Origin: Diplocloster hominis
Lineage (GTDB): Bacteria > Bacillota > Clostridia > Lachnospirales > Lachnospiraceae
NCBI RefSeq assembly: GCF_032380655.1
Contig: NZ_JAWDIY010000005.1
Location: 1-64,000, forward strand
Length of the DNA stretch: 64,000 nt
Reading direction: 5' to 3'
The notes beneath the pieces are model-generated. The model was given only the letters and a program-made list of their open reading frames with translations, made no database searches and was not told the DNA's origin. The position numbers and the translations under genes were made by a program. Positions 33,018 to 42,254 of this stretch are shown one piece after another. Position 1 is the stretch's first letter. Each line of letters opens with the position of its first letter.

Positions 33018-33605
33018 ATGACATCGGAAGATAGGCAAACCACATTGCGTTTAAGTGAAGAGGAGGAAAACTTCTGCCGTTTGTACCGGGAGGATCTGGA
33101 CTCAATACAACCGGAAAGACCCGGAGAAAAGCAGGAACTCTTTGCCAAACTGGTTCAGGGAGACGCGCTGGCAAAGGGAAGGCTTACGGAGCTATATCTG
33201 AACACTGTCTTTGAGACAGCGATGGAATATGCCGGCCAGGGTGTGCTGTTGAATGACCTGGTGCAGGAGGGGAATATCGCGCTGATGCTGTCCCTGGAAT
33301 CGCTGGCTGCCGGGACTGCCGGCTGGGAAGAGCAGGTGTGCGCGGCAATACGCGGTTCCATGCAGGAAGCGCTGGAAGAGCAGGAATTTCTCAAGAGCGC
33401 CAATGATACCGTAGTTACCAAAGTGAATCTGATCAGTCAGGGGGTCAGCAATCTGACAGAGGAACTGGAACGCAAAGTTACGGTAGAAGAATTAGCAGCT
33501 TATCTGAATATGCCGGAAGATGAAGTGGCGGATATCCTGAGGCTGGCCGGAGAGGGGATCGAAGTCGAGGGACATTATGGGCATGACCATCACCATGATC
33601 ATTAG
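33018..33605 (+). CDS. Sigma-70-like protein without region 4, His-rich tail
   Basis: 195 residues. Residues about 50-95 (KGRLTELYLNTVFETAMEYA, then LLNDLVQEGNIALMLSLESL) resemble sigma region 2.1-2.2, the core-polymerase-binding helix. Residues about 155-180 (VTVEELAAYLNMPEDEVADILRLAGEG) match region 3. The DNA-melting and -10-binding part of region 2 and all of region 4 are missing. The end, GHYGHDHHHDH, could bind metal. AGAGGAG precedes the ATG. It may be an anti-activator or polymerase-binding regulator, or a decayed sigma factor. Confidence 0.65.
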   Translation: MTSEDRQTTLRLSEEEENFCRLYREDLDSIQPERPGEKQELFAKLVQGDALAKGRLTELYLNTVFETAMEYAGQGVLLNDLVQEGNIALMLSLESLAAGTAGWEEQVCAAIRGSMQEALEEQEFLKSANDTVVTKVNLISQGVSNLTEELERKVTVEELAAYLNMPEDEVADILRLAGEGIEVEGHYGHDHHHDH

Positions 33606-33638
33606 ATTTCTGACACAATGCAGGCAGAATATGAAATG

Positions 33639-33680
33639 AAAAAGCGGCGTTACACGGATAAAGTGAAACGCCGCTTTTAA
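33639..33680. terminator. Bidirectional terminator
   Basis: AAAAGCGGCGTT and AACGCCGCTTTT with flanking A and T runs between two convergent genes. Confidence 0.88.
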
Positions 33681-33709
33681 GCATTAGGAAAAACTCCTGT
33701 TTACTCTGA

Positions 33710-34987
33710 TTATGCTTCCACAGAATCGGTATCCTCAGATTCGGGAAGATAGATGTGTACCTTATCGATCCGGTTTTTGTCCACGGCATCGACACACAGG
33801 CGGATTCCATTCTCTGTGCTGACCGATTCTCCCGTCTTAGGGAGATGATCCAGCTGTTCGATGATAAAACCTCCGATGGAGTCATAATCCTCAGAATCCA
33901 GGCCCAGATGCAGTACGTCTTCCAGGTCATCCAGCTTCATGTGACCGTCTACCACATACTCCGTATCACTGATCATCTGCAGCGCGTCCTCTTCATCCAT
34001 ATCGTATTCGTCCCGGATTTCCCCTACGATTTCTTCCAGCAGATCTTCCAGCGTGATCAGGCCAGCCGTGGCTCCGTATTCGTCCAGGACGATGGTTACA
34101 TTTTTGGATGAATTCCGCATCTCCAGCAGCAGCTCGGAAGTTTTCTTATATTCGTAGGTATAATAGGGTTCCCTCAATAATTCCCGGATATGGAAATGTT
34201 CTTTGTCACAGAGCAGAAGATCCTTCACATTCAAAATTCCGATCACATCATCCGTATTTTCCTCGTAGACCGGTAATCGGGTGTATAAGTCCTCCCGGAA
34301 GGTATCGATAATTTCTTCATACGTACTGTTGACATCGACAGCTGTTACATCAATCCGGGGAATCATGACATCTTTCGCGAATGAGTCACCGAAGTCAAAC
34401 ACATTGTGGATCATCTGGTGTTCTTCAGTCTCAATCACTCCGTCCTCATGGCTGACATCCACAATGGTGCGCAGCTCCGTCTCTGTCATGGTATTATTCC
34501 TGGAATTTGGATCGATCCGTAATAGCAGTAAAAATCCCAGAGCCAGTCTGTTCACAATAAAAATAACCGGTGTCAGCAGCTTCATCAGCAGATAAATAAC
34601 TCCGGAATAAGAAAGAGACAGATTCTCGGCAAAGATCGTTGCCAGAGTTTTTGGGGAGATCTCGCCAAATACCAGGATCAGCAGGGTCAGAATACCCGTC
34701 GCCAGTCCGGCGCCGGCGTTTCCCCACAGCCTTGTGGCTAACAATGTAGCCATGGAAGATGCGGAAAGATTGACAATATTGTTTCCGATTAAAACGGCAC
34801 TCAGCATCTTACCGGAATCTTCCGTTATTTTTAACACCCGGACCGCCCGTTTATCGCCCTCCTCGGCCAGGGAACGGATGCGGATTTTGTTGACAGTGGT
34901 AAGCGCTGTCTCGGCCGATGAAAAGAATGCGGACAGCATAAGCAGTAACAGCAGGATTACGAGCTGTATCGCGTCACTTGAATCCAA
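33710..34987 (-). CDS. Hemolysin-family/CorC-CNNM membrane protein with CBS domains
   Basis: 425 residues from a TTG start (GAGGAG upstream). The N-terminal DUF21/CNNM domain has several membrane helices (LVILLLLLMLSAFFSSAETALTTV, ending near residue 170). Two CBS motifs follow (VMIPRIDVTAVDVNS and ILNVKDLLL; VTIVLDEYGATAGLITLEDLLEEIVGEI), then the C-terminal CorC/HlyC transporter-associated domain (DGHMKLDDLEDVLHL). This group handles Mg2+/Na+ exchange or metal efflux; older annotations say hemolysin. Transcribed alone, with the terminator at 33639. Confidence 0.92.
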   Translation of the reverse strand: MDSSDAIQLVILLLLLMLSAFFSSAETALTTVNKIRIRSLAEEGDKRAVRVLKITEDSGKMLSAVLIGNNIVNLSASSMATLLATRLWGNAGAGLATGILTLLILVFGEISPKTLATIFAENLSLSYSGVIYLLMKLLTPVIFIVNRLALGFLLLLRIDPNSRNNTMTETELRTIVDVSHEDGVIETEEHQMIHNVFDFGDSFAKDVMIPRIDVTAVDVNSTYEEIIDTFREDLYTRLPVYEENTDDVIGILNVKDLLLCDKEHFHIRELLREPYYTYEYKKTSELLLEMRNSSKNVTIVLDEYGATAGLITLEDLLEEIVGEIRDEYDMDEEDALQMISDTEYVVDGHMKLDDLEDVLHLGLDSEDYDSIGGFIIEQLDHLPKTGESVSTENGIRLCVDAVDKNRIDKVHIYLPESEDTDSVEA

Positions 34988-35190
34988 TGATTCTCAACTC
35001 CTCTTAAAGATTACAATGAATAACATCTATTCCAAAATATACATTATTTTCGGACAGATTGCAAGTTATAGTCATAGTTCCGGGTATCAGGAAATATATT
35101 ATGTAATGTAGGGAGGGGTAGAAGGCTGAACAAATCGACGTTCACCATACCTGAATTTATAGCGTAGTTCATGCGCTGCAGGAGGAAAAC

Positions 35191-35565
35191 ATGGAAAAAA
35201 GTGCAAAAAAAGAAGTCAAGGTCATGACCATAATTAAAATCTTATTTGTTTCCTATATTATAACAGGAATTCTATTATTGATTCTGGCGCTGCTGCTTTA
35301 CAAATTAGATCTGGGAGAAAATCAGGTGAATATCGGTGTGATCGCGATCTATCTGATCTCCTGCTTCGCCGGAGGATTCATCGCCGGAAAGAGAACCGGA
35401 AGCAGAAAATTCCTCTGGGGAATGGTGGTCGGCGGAGCATATTTTGCGATTCTGACGATCATAACCCTTGCGCTGAATCATACGCTGCAGGGGGAGATCG
35501 GGAATTTCTTTACCACATTGGTTCTGTGTATGGCCGGCGGAACACTGGGCGGAATGCTGAGCTGA
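35191..35565 (+). CDS. TIGR04086 family membrane protein
   Basis: 124 residues with four membrane segments: IIKILFVSYIITGILLLILA, IGVIAIYLISCFAGGFIAG, FLWGMVVGGAYFAILTIITL and FFTTLVLCMAGGTLGGML. The Gly-rich GGFIAGKRTGSRKFLWGM is characteristic of TIGR04086, a clostridial family commonly found near the SCIFF peptide or SecDF/YajC genes, as here. AGGAGG precedes the ATG. Function unknown. Confidence 0.85.
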   Translation: MEKSAKKEVKVMTIIKILFVSYIITGILLLILALLLYKLDLGENQVNIGVIAIYLISCFAGGFIAGKRTGSRKFLWGMVVGGAYFAILTIITLALNHTLQGEIGNFFTTLVLCMAGGTLGGMLS

Positions 35566-35635
35566 CCATATCACGAACGGTGCTCTGCTTTACATAGGCG
35601 TATGCCAAAAGGATGTTCCCCTTTGGCTGTCTCCA

Positions 35636-35686
35636 CAACAAACGGTGCGATGCTGCCCCCTGGCGGGTGCATCGCACCGTTTGTTG
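35636..35686. terminator. Perfect 18-bp hairpin between TIGR04086 and SCIFF genes
   Basis: Arms 35636-35653 and 35669-35686 (CAACAAACGGTGCGATGC and complement) with a 15-nt loop. No clear U-run, so it may be a stable mRNA end or a small mobile hairpin. CTGCTTTACATAGGC at 35585-35599 resembles the exit motif of LIR1 and LIR3. Confidence 0.5.
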
Positions 35687-35752
35687 CAGAATCGGCTGAA
35701 AACGGCATGAGCAGGAAGGAGTAGGAATGAGGAGGAATGAGCAAAAAAATAC

Positions 35753-35781
35753 TTTAAAAATAGAAAGCAGTATGTTATAAT
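35753..35781 (+). promoter_or_regulatory. Promoter of the SCIFF peptide gene
   Basis: TATAAT at about 35776 with a TTAAAA-type -35 about 16 bp upstream. The leader to the SCIFF ATG is about 60 nt with AGGAGG. Confidence 0.5.
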
Positions 35782-35848
35782 CGTCAAAGAGCAACTGAGT
35801 ATGGAGTATGAAGGCGCAGTTGGGAATTAGAGAAGGAGGATGCTGGAA

Positions 35849-35992
35849 ATGAAACATGTAAAGACTTTGAATACAAAGAGCTTGCAGGAATCCATGAAAA
35901 AAGGCGGATGCGGAGAGTGTCAGACTTCTTGCCAGTCGGCATGCAAGACTTCCTGTACAGTAGGAAATCAGACCTGTGAAAACAACAAATAA
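35849..35992 (+). CDS. scfA: SCIFF ranthipeptide precursor (six-cysteine peptide)
   Basis: 47 residues, MKHVKTLNTKSLQESMKKGG followed by a Cys-rich core with Cys at 21, 24, 28, 32, 36 and 43. The six cysteines in about 45 residues define SCIFF, the near-universal clostridial ribosomal peptide. The leader (about 1-18) is bound by the maturase and the core receives Cys-to-Thr/Ser thioether cross-links. The biological role is unsettled; related ranthipeptides have been linked to population-density signalling. A short hairpin separates it from its maturase gene 120 bp downstream. Confidence 0.96.
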   Translation: MKHVKTLNTKSLQESMKKGGCGECQTSCQSACKTSCTVGNQTCENNK

Positions 35993-36013
35993 ATAGCAAT
36001 GTGTGAGATCAGG

Positions 36014-36037
36014 AAGCAGCGGCTTTTGTCGCTGCTT
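36014..36037 (+). terminator. Intra-operon attenuating hairpin
   Basis: AAGCAGCG and CGCTGCTT, 8-bp stem, with only a weak T-rich tail (GTTCATGT). It probably lowers readthrough from the peptide gene into the maturase gene, giving more peptide than enzyme. Confidence 0.55.
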
Positions 36038-36112
36038 GTTCATGTATATCCATACCGTACTGCGTAAGCGGTACACCCGCATGATGGCGGAATCCTTTGA
36101 AAGGAGATTGAC

Positions 36113-37459
36113 GTGATACATCAATATAAAAATAATGGCTTTCACATCGTTATGGATGTGAACAGCGGAGCCATACATATCGTGGATGAAGTGGTATACG
36201 ACATGCTGCCGCTTTACCAGGAGCACTCTCTTAAAGAGATCAAAGCGCTCCTCCTTGACCGATACACGGAAGATGAGATCGTGGAAGCGGCCGGTGAGAT
36301 AGAAGAATTAAAAGCAGCCGGAGTATTGTTTACCGAAGACATCTATGAAAATTATCTGATGGATTTTAAGAAGAGGCCCACGGTCGTCAAGGCGCTCTGC
36401 CTGCATATCGCCCATGACTGCAACCTGGCCTGCAGGTATTGTTTTGCCGAAGAGGGAGAATACCACGGACGCAGGGAGCTGATGAGCTACGAAACCGGCA
36501 GACAGGCACTGGATTTTTTGATAGCCAATTCCGGGAACCGCAGGAATCTGGAAGTGGATTTCTTCGGCGGGGAGCCGCTGATGAACTGGCAGGTGGTAAA
36601 AGACCTGGTGGCTTACGGCAGGGAACAGGAAAAGCTGCATGATAAAAAATTCCGTTTTACCCTGACCACCAACGGAGTGCTTCTGGACGATGAAGTTATG
36701 GAGTTCGCCAATAAGGAAATGAGTAACGTGGTTCTATCCATTGACGGGCGCAAAGAGATTCATGACCGGATGCGTCCGTCCAGAAATGGAAAGGGCAGCT
36801 ATGACCTGATCGTTCCCAAATTCCAGAAATTGGCGGAAAGCAGAAAACAGACGAATTATTACGTCAGGGGAACCTTTACCAGGAATAATCTGGATTTTTC
36901 TGAAGACGTGCTGCATCTGGCAGACCTGGGCTTTCAGCAGATCTCCGTGGAGCCGGTGGTGGCAGCCCCCGATGAACCGTATGCCATCCGCATGGAGGAT
37001 GTGCCGGCGATCTGTGAAGAGTACGACAAGCTGGCAGCAGAGATGGTAAGGCGCAAAAAAGAAGGAAGGGATTTTAATTTCTTCCATTTTATGATAGATT
37101 TAACCGGCGGTCCATGTGTGGCCAAGCGGTTGTCCGGCTGTGGTTCCGGTACGGAATATCTGGCCGTGACGCCCTGGGGGGATCTGTATCCCTGTCATCA
37201 GTTTGTGGGTATGGAAGAGTTCCTGATGGGCAATGTTTATGATGGAGTGAAAAATACGGAATTAAGAGATGAATTCAAGTGCTGCAACGTGTACGCAAAG
37301 GAAAAATGCAGAAAATGTTTTGCCAGATTTTATTGCAGCGGCGGCTGCGCAGCGAATTCTTATCAGTTCCACGGCACGATCAATGATGCCTATGATATCG
37401 GATGTGAATTGCAGAGGAAACGTGTGGAATGTGCAATCATGATAAAAGCAGCAGAATAA
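36113..37459 (+). CDS. scfB: SCIFF radical SAM maturase (thioether-forming, SPASM)
   Basis: 448 residues from a GTG with AAAGGAG upstream. Residues about 1-85 are a peptide-recognition domain (FHIVMDVNSGAIHIVDEVVYD). The radical SAM core has CNLACRYC at about 101-108 for the [4Fe-4S] cluster and the FFGGEPLMNW motif. The C-terminal SPASM domain has Cys residues in SGCGSGTEYLAV, LYPCHQF, CCNVYAKEKCRKC and FYCSGGCAANSY for auxiliary clusters. It installs thioether bridges in the SCIFF peptide encoded just upstream. Length normal. Confidence 0.96.
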   Translation: MIHQYKNNGFHIVMDVNSGAIHIVDEVVYDMLPLYQEHSLKEIKALLLDRYTEDEIVEAAGEIEELKAAGVLFTEDIYENYLMDFKKRPTVVKALCLHIAHDCNLACRYCFAEEGEYHGRRELMSYETGRQALDFLIANSGNRRNLEVDFFGGEPLMNWQVVKDLVAYGREQEKLHDKKFRFTLTTNGVLLDDEVMEFANKEMSNVVLSIDGRKEIHDRMRPSRNGKGSYDLIVPKFQKLAESRKQTNYYVRGTFTRNNLDFSEDVLHLADLGFQQISVEPVVAAPDEPYAIRMEDVPAICEEYDKLAAEMVRRKKEGRDFNFFHFMIDLTGGPCVAKRLSGCGSGTEYLAVTPWGDLYPCHQFVGMEEFLMGNVYDGVKNTELRDEFKCCNVYAKEKCRKCFARFYCSGGCAANSYQFHGTINDAYDIGCELQRKRVECAIMIKAAE

Positions 37460-37484
37460 AGAGAAGGAAGGAAGTACAAAAGGC

Positions 37485-39629
37485 ATGAAAAAAAGCAGAG
37501 GGATTATTGTCCTGATTCTGGCCGCTCTTATTACAGCGGGTATGGTATTTACCGCGGCGGTGGGAATCGGAGACAGTGAAAGCGGTGCGGTAAAGCACAT
37601 TAAGTTAGGCCTGGATCTGGCCGGTGGTGTCAGCATTACTTATGAGTCGGTGGAGGAGAACCCGACCGCTGAGCAGATGAGCGATACCATCTACAAGTTA
37701 CAGAAGCGTGTGGAAACCTACAGTACGGAAGCCCAGGTATATCAGGAAGGCGACCGCAGGATCAATATTGAGATTCCGGGCGTGTCCGATGCCAACGCGA
37801 TCCTGGAAGAACTGGGAAAACCCGGTTCCCTTCTGTTCCAGACCCAGGACGGGGAAGTGATCCTGGACGGTTCCCATGTAACCAGCGCCAAAGCGGGAAA
37901 TACCACGGACAAGCTGACCGGCAACAACAATTATGTCGTACAGCTGACGTTTGATGAAGAAGGAAAAGAAAAGTTCGCGGAGGCTACACAGGCGAATATC
38001 GGTAACCGGATCGCGATTGTCTATGACGGAAATACCGTCAGCGCGCCGACCGTAAAATCAGCGATTACAAACGGTGAATGTGTCATTGAGAATATGGAAT
38101 CCTATGAAGCGGCTGAAAGCCTGGCTTCCACGATCCGGATCGGTTCCCTTCAGCTTGAGTTAAAAGAAATCCGTTCCAACGTAGTCGGTGCCCAGTTAGG
38201 GGAAGAAGCCATCAGTACCAGCTTAAAAGCGGGTGCGATCGGTATCGCGCTGGTTGTTATATTTATGGTGATCTTCTATCTGTTACCTGGTCTGGCGGCA
38301 GGCCTGGCGCTGGTGATCTATACACTGCTTGTACTGCTGACTCTCAATGCGTTTGAGATCACGCTGACCCTGCCTGGTATCGCAGGCATCATTCTGTCCA
38401 TCGGTATGGCAGTCGATGCAAATGTTATTATATTTGCCCGTATCCGGGAAGAGATCGCCGCCGGCCGTAATGTGAAGTCGGCAATGAAAGAGGGCTTCCG
38501 CAAGGCCATGTCCGCCATTGTGGATGGTAATATTACCACGCTGATCGCCGCTGCGGTCCTGTATTTGTTCGGTTCGGGTAGTGTGCGTGGATTTGCCCAG
38601 ACATTGGCTCTTGGTATTGTATTGTCCATGTTCACGGCCTTGGTGATCACCCGGTTGATCCTGAATGCTTTCTATGCGGTAGGCTTAAAAGATAAAAAGT
38701 TCTTCGGCCAGCAAAAGGAAAGGAAAGCCATCAATTTTATTGGAAAACGGAATCTTTTCTTTGCCATTTCCATCGCGCTGATCTTAATCGGGTTTGTATT
38801 CATGGGCGTTCATTCGGCCAAAGGAACCACATTCAACTACAGCCTGGATTTCATGGGCGGTACATCGACCAACGTGACCTTTAACGAAGATATGAGTATC
38901 CAGGAAGTCGACGCCAATGTAAAACCGGTCGTGCAGGAGATCACGAAGGATGCCAATATTCAGACCCAGAAGGTGGCCGGAACGAATCAGGTCATCATCA
39001 AGACCAGAGAGCTGAATCTGACGGAAAGGGAAGCGCTGAATAACGCTCTGAAAGAAAAGTTTGGTATCGATGAGTCCCTGATTACTGCCGAGAGTATCAG
39101 CTCCACGGTAAGTAAAGAGATGAGATGGGATGCCTTTAAGTCCGTGCTCATAGCTACCCTGTGTATGCTGATCTATATATGGATCCGGTTTAATGACTTA
39201 AGATTCGGAGCCAGCGCGGTGATCGCCCTGATTCATGACGTGCTGGTGGTGATCGGCTGCTATGCGGTCGTGCGGATTCCGGTAGGAGGCACCTTCATCG
39301 CCTGTATGCTGACCATTGTCGGTTATTCGATCAACGCCACCATCGTCATCTTCGACCGTATCCGTGAAAACCTGAAACTTATGAAGAATAAGGAATCGCT
39401 GCAGGATGTTGTAAATAAGAGCGTTACCCAGACATTGTCCAGAAGTATCAATACCACGGTTACGACATTTATCACGATTGCGGTGCTCTTCATTCTGGGT
39501 GTGTCCTCGATCCGGGAATTTGCCTTCCCGTTGATGGTAGGTATCATCTGCGGCGGATACACGTCCGTATGTATCACAGGAGCCCTGTGGTATGTTATGA
39601 AGACAAAACTGGTGAAAAAAGAGAAATAG
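37485..39629 (+). CDS. secDF: Protein translocase SecDF (fused)
   Basis: 714 residues. The SecD half has an N-terminal helix, the P1 region (KHIKLGLDLAGGVSITYE) and the GLAAGLALVIYTLLVLLTL / IAGIILSIGMAVDANVIIFARIREE membrane part. The SecF half starts near residue 415 (FIGKRNLFFAISIALIL, FNYSLDFMGGTSTNV) and includes IVGYSINATIVIFDRIREN. It is a proton-driven accessory of SecYEG for late export steps. Fusion is as in B. subtilis and many clostridia. It follows the SCIFF maturase by 25 bp, a common neighbourhood. Confidence 0.96.
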   Translation: MKKSRGIIVLILAALITAGMVFTAAVGIGDSESGAVKHIKLGLDLAGGVSITYESVEENPTAEQMSDTIYKLQKRVETYSTEAQVYQEGDRRINIEIPGVSDANAILEELGKPGSLLFQTQDGEVILDGSHVTSAKAGNTTDKLTGNNNYVVQLTFDEEGKEKFAEATQANIGNRIAIVYDGNTVSAPTVKSAITNGECVIENMESYEAAESLASTIRIGSLQLELKEIRSNVVGAQLGEEAISTSLKAGAIGIALVVIFMVIFYLLPGLAAGLALVIYTLLVLLTLNAFEITLTLPGIAGIILSIGMAVDANVIIFARIREEIAAGRNVKSAMKEGFRKAMSAIVDGNITTLIAAAVLYLFGSGSVRGFAQTLALGIVLSMFTALVITRLILNAFYAVGLKDKKFFGQQKERKAINFIGKRNLFFAISIALILIGFVFMGVHSAKGTTFNYSLDFMGGTSTNVTFNEDMSIQEVDANVKPVVQEITKDANIQTQKVAGTNQVIIKTRELNLTEREALNNALKEKFGIDESLITAESISSTVSKEMRWDAFKSVLIATLCMLIYIWIRFNDLRFGASAVIALIHDVLVVIGCYAVVRIPVGGTFIACMLTIVGYSINATIVIFDRIRENLKLMKNKESLQDVVNKSVTQTLSRSINTTVTTFITIAVLFILGVSSIREFAFPLMVGIICGGYTSVCITGALWYVMKTKLVKKEK

Positions 39630-39646
39630 AGTTAAAAATAAGTGAG

Positions 39647-39737
39647 GGGCTGTTGCGAGAAGACCGTTCCCGGCTGGTTTGTGTTCCTGGTTATACCTGG
39701 AATCATGCGGCCGGCCATCTTCTTTGGGCAACAGCCC
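39647..39737 (+). terminator. Large stem-loop after secDF
   Basis: GGGCTGTTGC and GCAACAGCCC pair across a loop of about 70 nt, followed by TTCCCTGTTTTTG. The loop contains further complementarity (AGAAGA/TCTTCT). Possible terminator or recJ leader structure. Confidence 0.45.
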
Positions 39738-39795
39738 TTCCCTGTTTTTGCGTACCTGAACATATAGTGCGGCGGATACACCGCTGGAGGACATT

Positions 39796-41559
39796 ATGGA
39801 AAAATGGTTTATTACTATGAAAAAAGCAGACTTTCAGGAGATTTCGGAAAAGTTTCATATCACTCCGGTCACAGCCAGACTGATCCGGAACCGGGATGTG
39901 GTCGGTGATGGAGCGATACAGGAATATCTGCACGGAGATTTGAAAGATCTGCACGACCCATTTCTGATGAAAGGAATGAAGGAAGCCGTTTCCATCATTC
40001 AGCAGAAGATAAAGGAGCAAAAAGCGATCCGTATCATCGGGGATTATGATATCGACGGGGTATGCTCCACGTACATCCTGCTGACCGCGTTTCAGAAGCT
40101 GGGGGCCTGCGCGGATACCGATATCCCGGACCGGATGAAGGACGGCTACGGGATCAATGAACAGCTGATACAGCGGGCTTACGAGAACGGCATTGATACG
40201 ATCGTTACCTGTGACAATGGGATCGCCGCCATCGATCAGATCGCCTATGCAAAATCACTGGGTATGACAGTGGTGGTCACAGATCATCATGATATCCCGT
40301 ACATAGAACAGGACGATGGCAGCAGAGAGATTCTAACGTCTCAGGCGGATGTCATCATTAACCCGAAGCAGCAGGACTGCTCCTATCCCTTTAAGAACCT
40401 GTGCGGCGCCGCGGTGGCTTATAAATTGTCCCAGGCGCTCTATGAGAGTGCGGGCTATCGCAGGGAGGACGCCTATCCGCTATTGGAATTTGCCGCGTTT
40501 GCCACAGTGGGGGACGTGATGGATCTGGTGGGAGAGAACCGGATTCTGGTAAAAATCGGTCTGCGTATGCTCCAAAATACCCAGAACAGGGGAATGCGGG
40601 CGCTGATCCAGGTCAATGATCTGGCTGACAAAAAGCTGACCGCTTATCACATCGGATTCGTACTGGGACCTTGTATCAATGCCAGCGGACGGCTGGATAC
40701 GGCCAAGCGGGCCCTGAAGCTTCTGCAGGCAAGGGATACCGGGGAGGCCGAAACTTTGGCCGGTGACTTGAAGGCGCTGAACGACAGCCGGAAATACATG
40801 ACACTTCAGGGTGTTGAGAAGGCCATGGAATTAATCGACAGCACAGATCTTAAGACGGACAAGGTACTGGTGGTGTACCTGCCGGATTGCCATGAGAGTC
40901 TGGCCGGGATCATAGCCGGCAGAATCAGGGAAAAATATCACAGACCGGTATTTGTGCTCACCGATTCGGAGGAGGGAGTGAAAGGCTCCGGCCGTTCCAT
41001 TGAAGCCTATTCCATGTTTGAGGAGATGACCAGATGCCGTGATCTGTTCACGAAGTTCGGCGGTCATCCCATGGCTGCCGGCTGCTCCCTTCCGCCGGAG
41101 AATCTGGAGAGACTGAGAAGGCAGCTGAACCGGCAGACAACCCTGACAGAAGAGGATTTTGTGGAAAAGGTCTCCATCGATGTGGCCATGCCTCTGCAGT
41201 ATATTACCGAGCAGCAGATCCGGGAACTGGAGCTTTTAGAACCGTTTGGAAAAGGGAATCAGAAACCGCTGTTCGCGGAAAAGGATGTAAAGGTCAAAGG
41301 TGCCAGAATCTTAGGAAAAAATAAAAATGTGCTGAAAATGCAGCTGGAGAACACGGCGGGCCAAACCATAGACGCCATGCTGTTCCAGGAGGTGCCGGCC
41401 TTTCTGCAGTATATCTCGGAAAAATTCGGAGAGGCAAGCATGCAGCGGATGTTAAATGGCGTGGACAGTGGAGTGAACATCAGCGTCACCTACTATCCGA
41501 CGGTCAATGAATATAACGGCAAACGGACCCTGCAGATCATTATAGAAAACTACAGATAG
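39796..41559 (+). CDS. recJ: Single-stranded-DNA-specific exonuclease RecJ
   Basis: 587 residues, normal for RecJ. DHH-family motifs are GDYDIDGVCSTYIL, TCDNGIAA and VTDHHDIPY, followed by INPKQQDCSYPFKNLCGAAVAYK. The DHHA1 region has GRSIEAYSMFEE and FGGHPMAAGCSL, and the C-terminal OB domain runs from about residue 460. It degrades single-stranded DNA 5'-3' in recombination and mismatch repair. GGAGG precedes the ATG. Confidence 0.95.
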   Translation: MEKWFITMKKADFQEISEKFHITPVTARLIRNRDVVGDGAIQEYLHGDLKDLHDPFLMKGMKEAVSIIQQKIKEQKAIRIIGDYDIDGVCSTYILLTAFQKLGACADTDIPDRMKDGYGINEQLIQRAYENGIDTIVTCDNGIAAIDQIAYAKSLGMTVVVTDHHDIPYIEQDDGSREILTSQADVIINPKQQDCSYPFKNLCGAAVAYKLSQALYESAGYRREDAYPLLEFAAFATVGDVMDLVGENRILVKIGLRMLQNTQNRGMRALIQVNDLADKKLTAYHIGFVLGPCINASGRLDTAKRALKLLQARDTGEAETLAGDLKALNDSRKYMTLQGVEKAMELIDSTDLKTDKVLVVYLPDCHESLAGIIAGRIREKYHRPVFVLTDSEEGVKGSGRSIEAYSMFEEMTRCRDLFTKFGGHPMAAGCSLPPENLERLRRQLNRQTTLTEEDFVEKVSIDVAMPLQYITEQQIRELELLEPFGKGNQKPLFAEKDVKVKGARILGKNKNVLKMQLENTAGQTIDAMLFQEVPAFLQYISEKFGEASMQRMLNGVDSGVNISVTYYPTVNEYNGKRTLQIIIENYR

Positions 41560-41585
41560 CGGAGAAAGGAAAGGCGGTAAAACGG

Positions 41586-42254
41586 ATGGTAAATATCATG
41601 CTCGTTGAAGATGACGATACGCTGCAGTTCGGTATACAGATGGCGTTAAAGAAAAACGGATATGGGACAATTATCTGTTCGAATCTGGAACAGGCCCGCA
41701 GCCTCTATTCTTCCCAGGTGGATCTGATTTTACTGGACCTGAATCTTCCCGATGGCTCCGGTTATGATTTTTGCGGCTGGGTAAAGAGGAGGAGCGATAC
41801 CCCCATCCTGTTTCTGACGGTCAGGGATGATGAGACAGACATGGTAAAAGGACTGGATATGGGAGCGGATGACTACATCGTGAAACCATTTTCCATCACC
41901 GTGCTGTTATCCAGAATCCGGGCTGTACTGCGCCGCATCACCCAGCCGGAGCCGACGGAATTACTCACCTGCGGCGCGCTGATCTTAAATAAAGAGGCCA
42001 AAACCGTACACTTAGACGGGACGGAACTGGAACTTACAGCGGGGGAATACCGTCTGCTGCTCTGCCTGATGGAAAATAAAAACCAGACCTTAACCCGGCA
42101 GCAGCTGCTGGAAAAAGTCTGGGATGTGGACGGCAGCTTTGTGGGGGACAACGCGCTGACTGTGACTATGAAAAGGCTGAGAGAGAAACTGAAGGGATAT
42201 GGGTTCATACGGACACTCAGAGGAATCGGATATCGTATGGAGGAAGAACGATGA
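41586..42254 (+). CDS. OmpR-family response regulator (ABC-linked)
   Basis: 222 residues. Receiver with VEDDDTLQ, phospho-Asp in LLDLNLPDGSG and Lys in IVKPFSITVLLSR. C-terminal winged helix (GEYRLLLCLMENKNQTLTRQQLLEKVWD...LTVTMKRLREKL). The start follows recJ by 26 bp, and its stop overlaps the kinase ATG. With the ABC genes downstream it resembles peptide-sensing Bce/Vex-type modules. Confidence 0.92.
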   Translation: MVNIMLVEDDDTLQFGIQMALKKNGYGTIICSNLEQARSLYSSQVDLILLDLNLPDGSGYDFCGWVKRRSDTPILFLTVRDDETDMVKGLDMGADDYIVKPFSITVLLSRIRAVLRRITQPEPTELLTCGALILNKEAKTVHLDGTELELTAGEYRLLLCLMENKNQTLTRQQLLEKVWDVDGSFVGDNALTVTMKRLREKLKGYGFIRTLRGIGYRMEEER

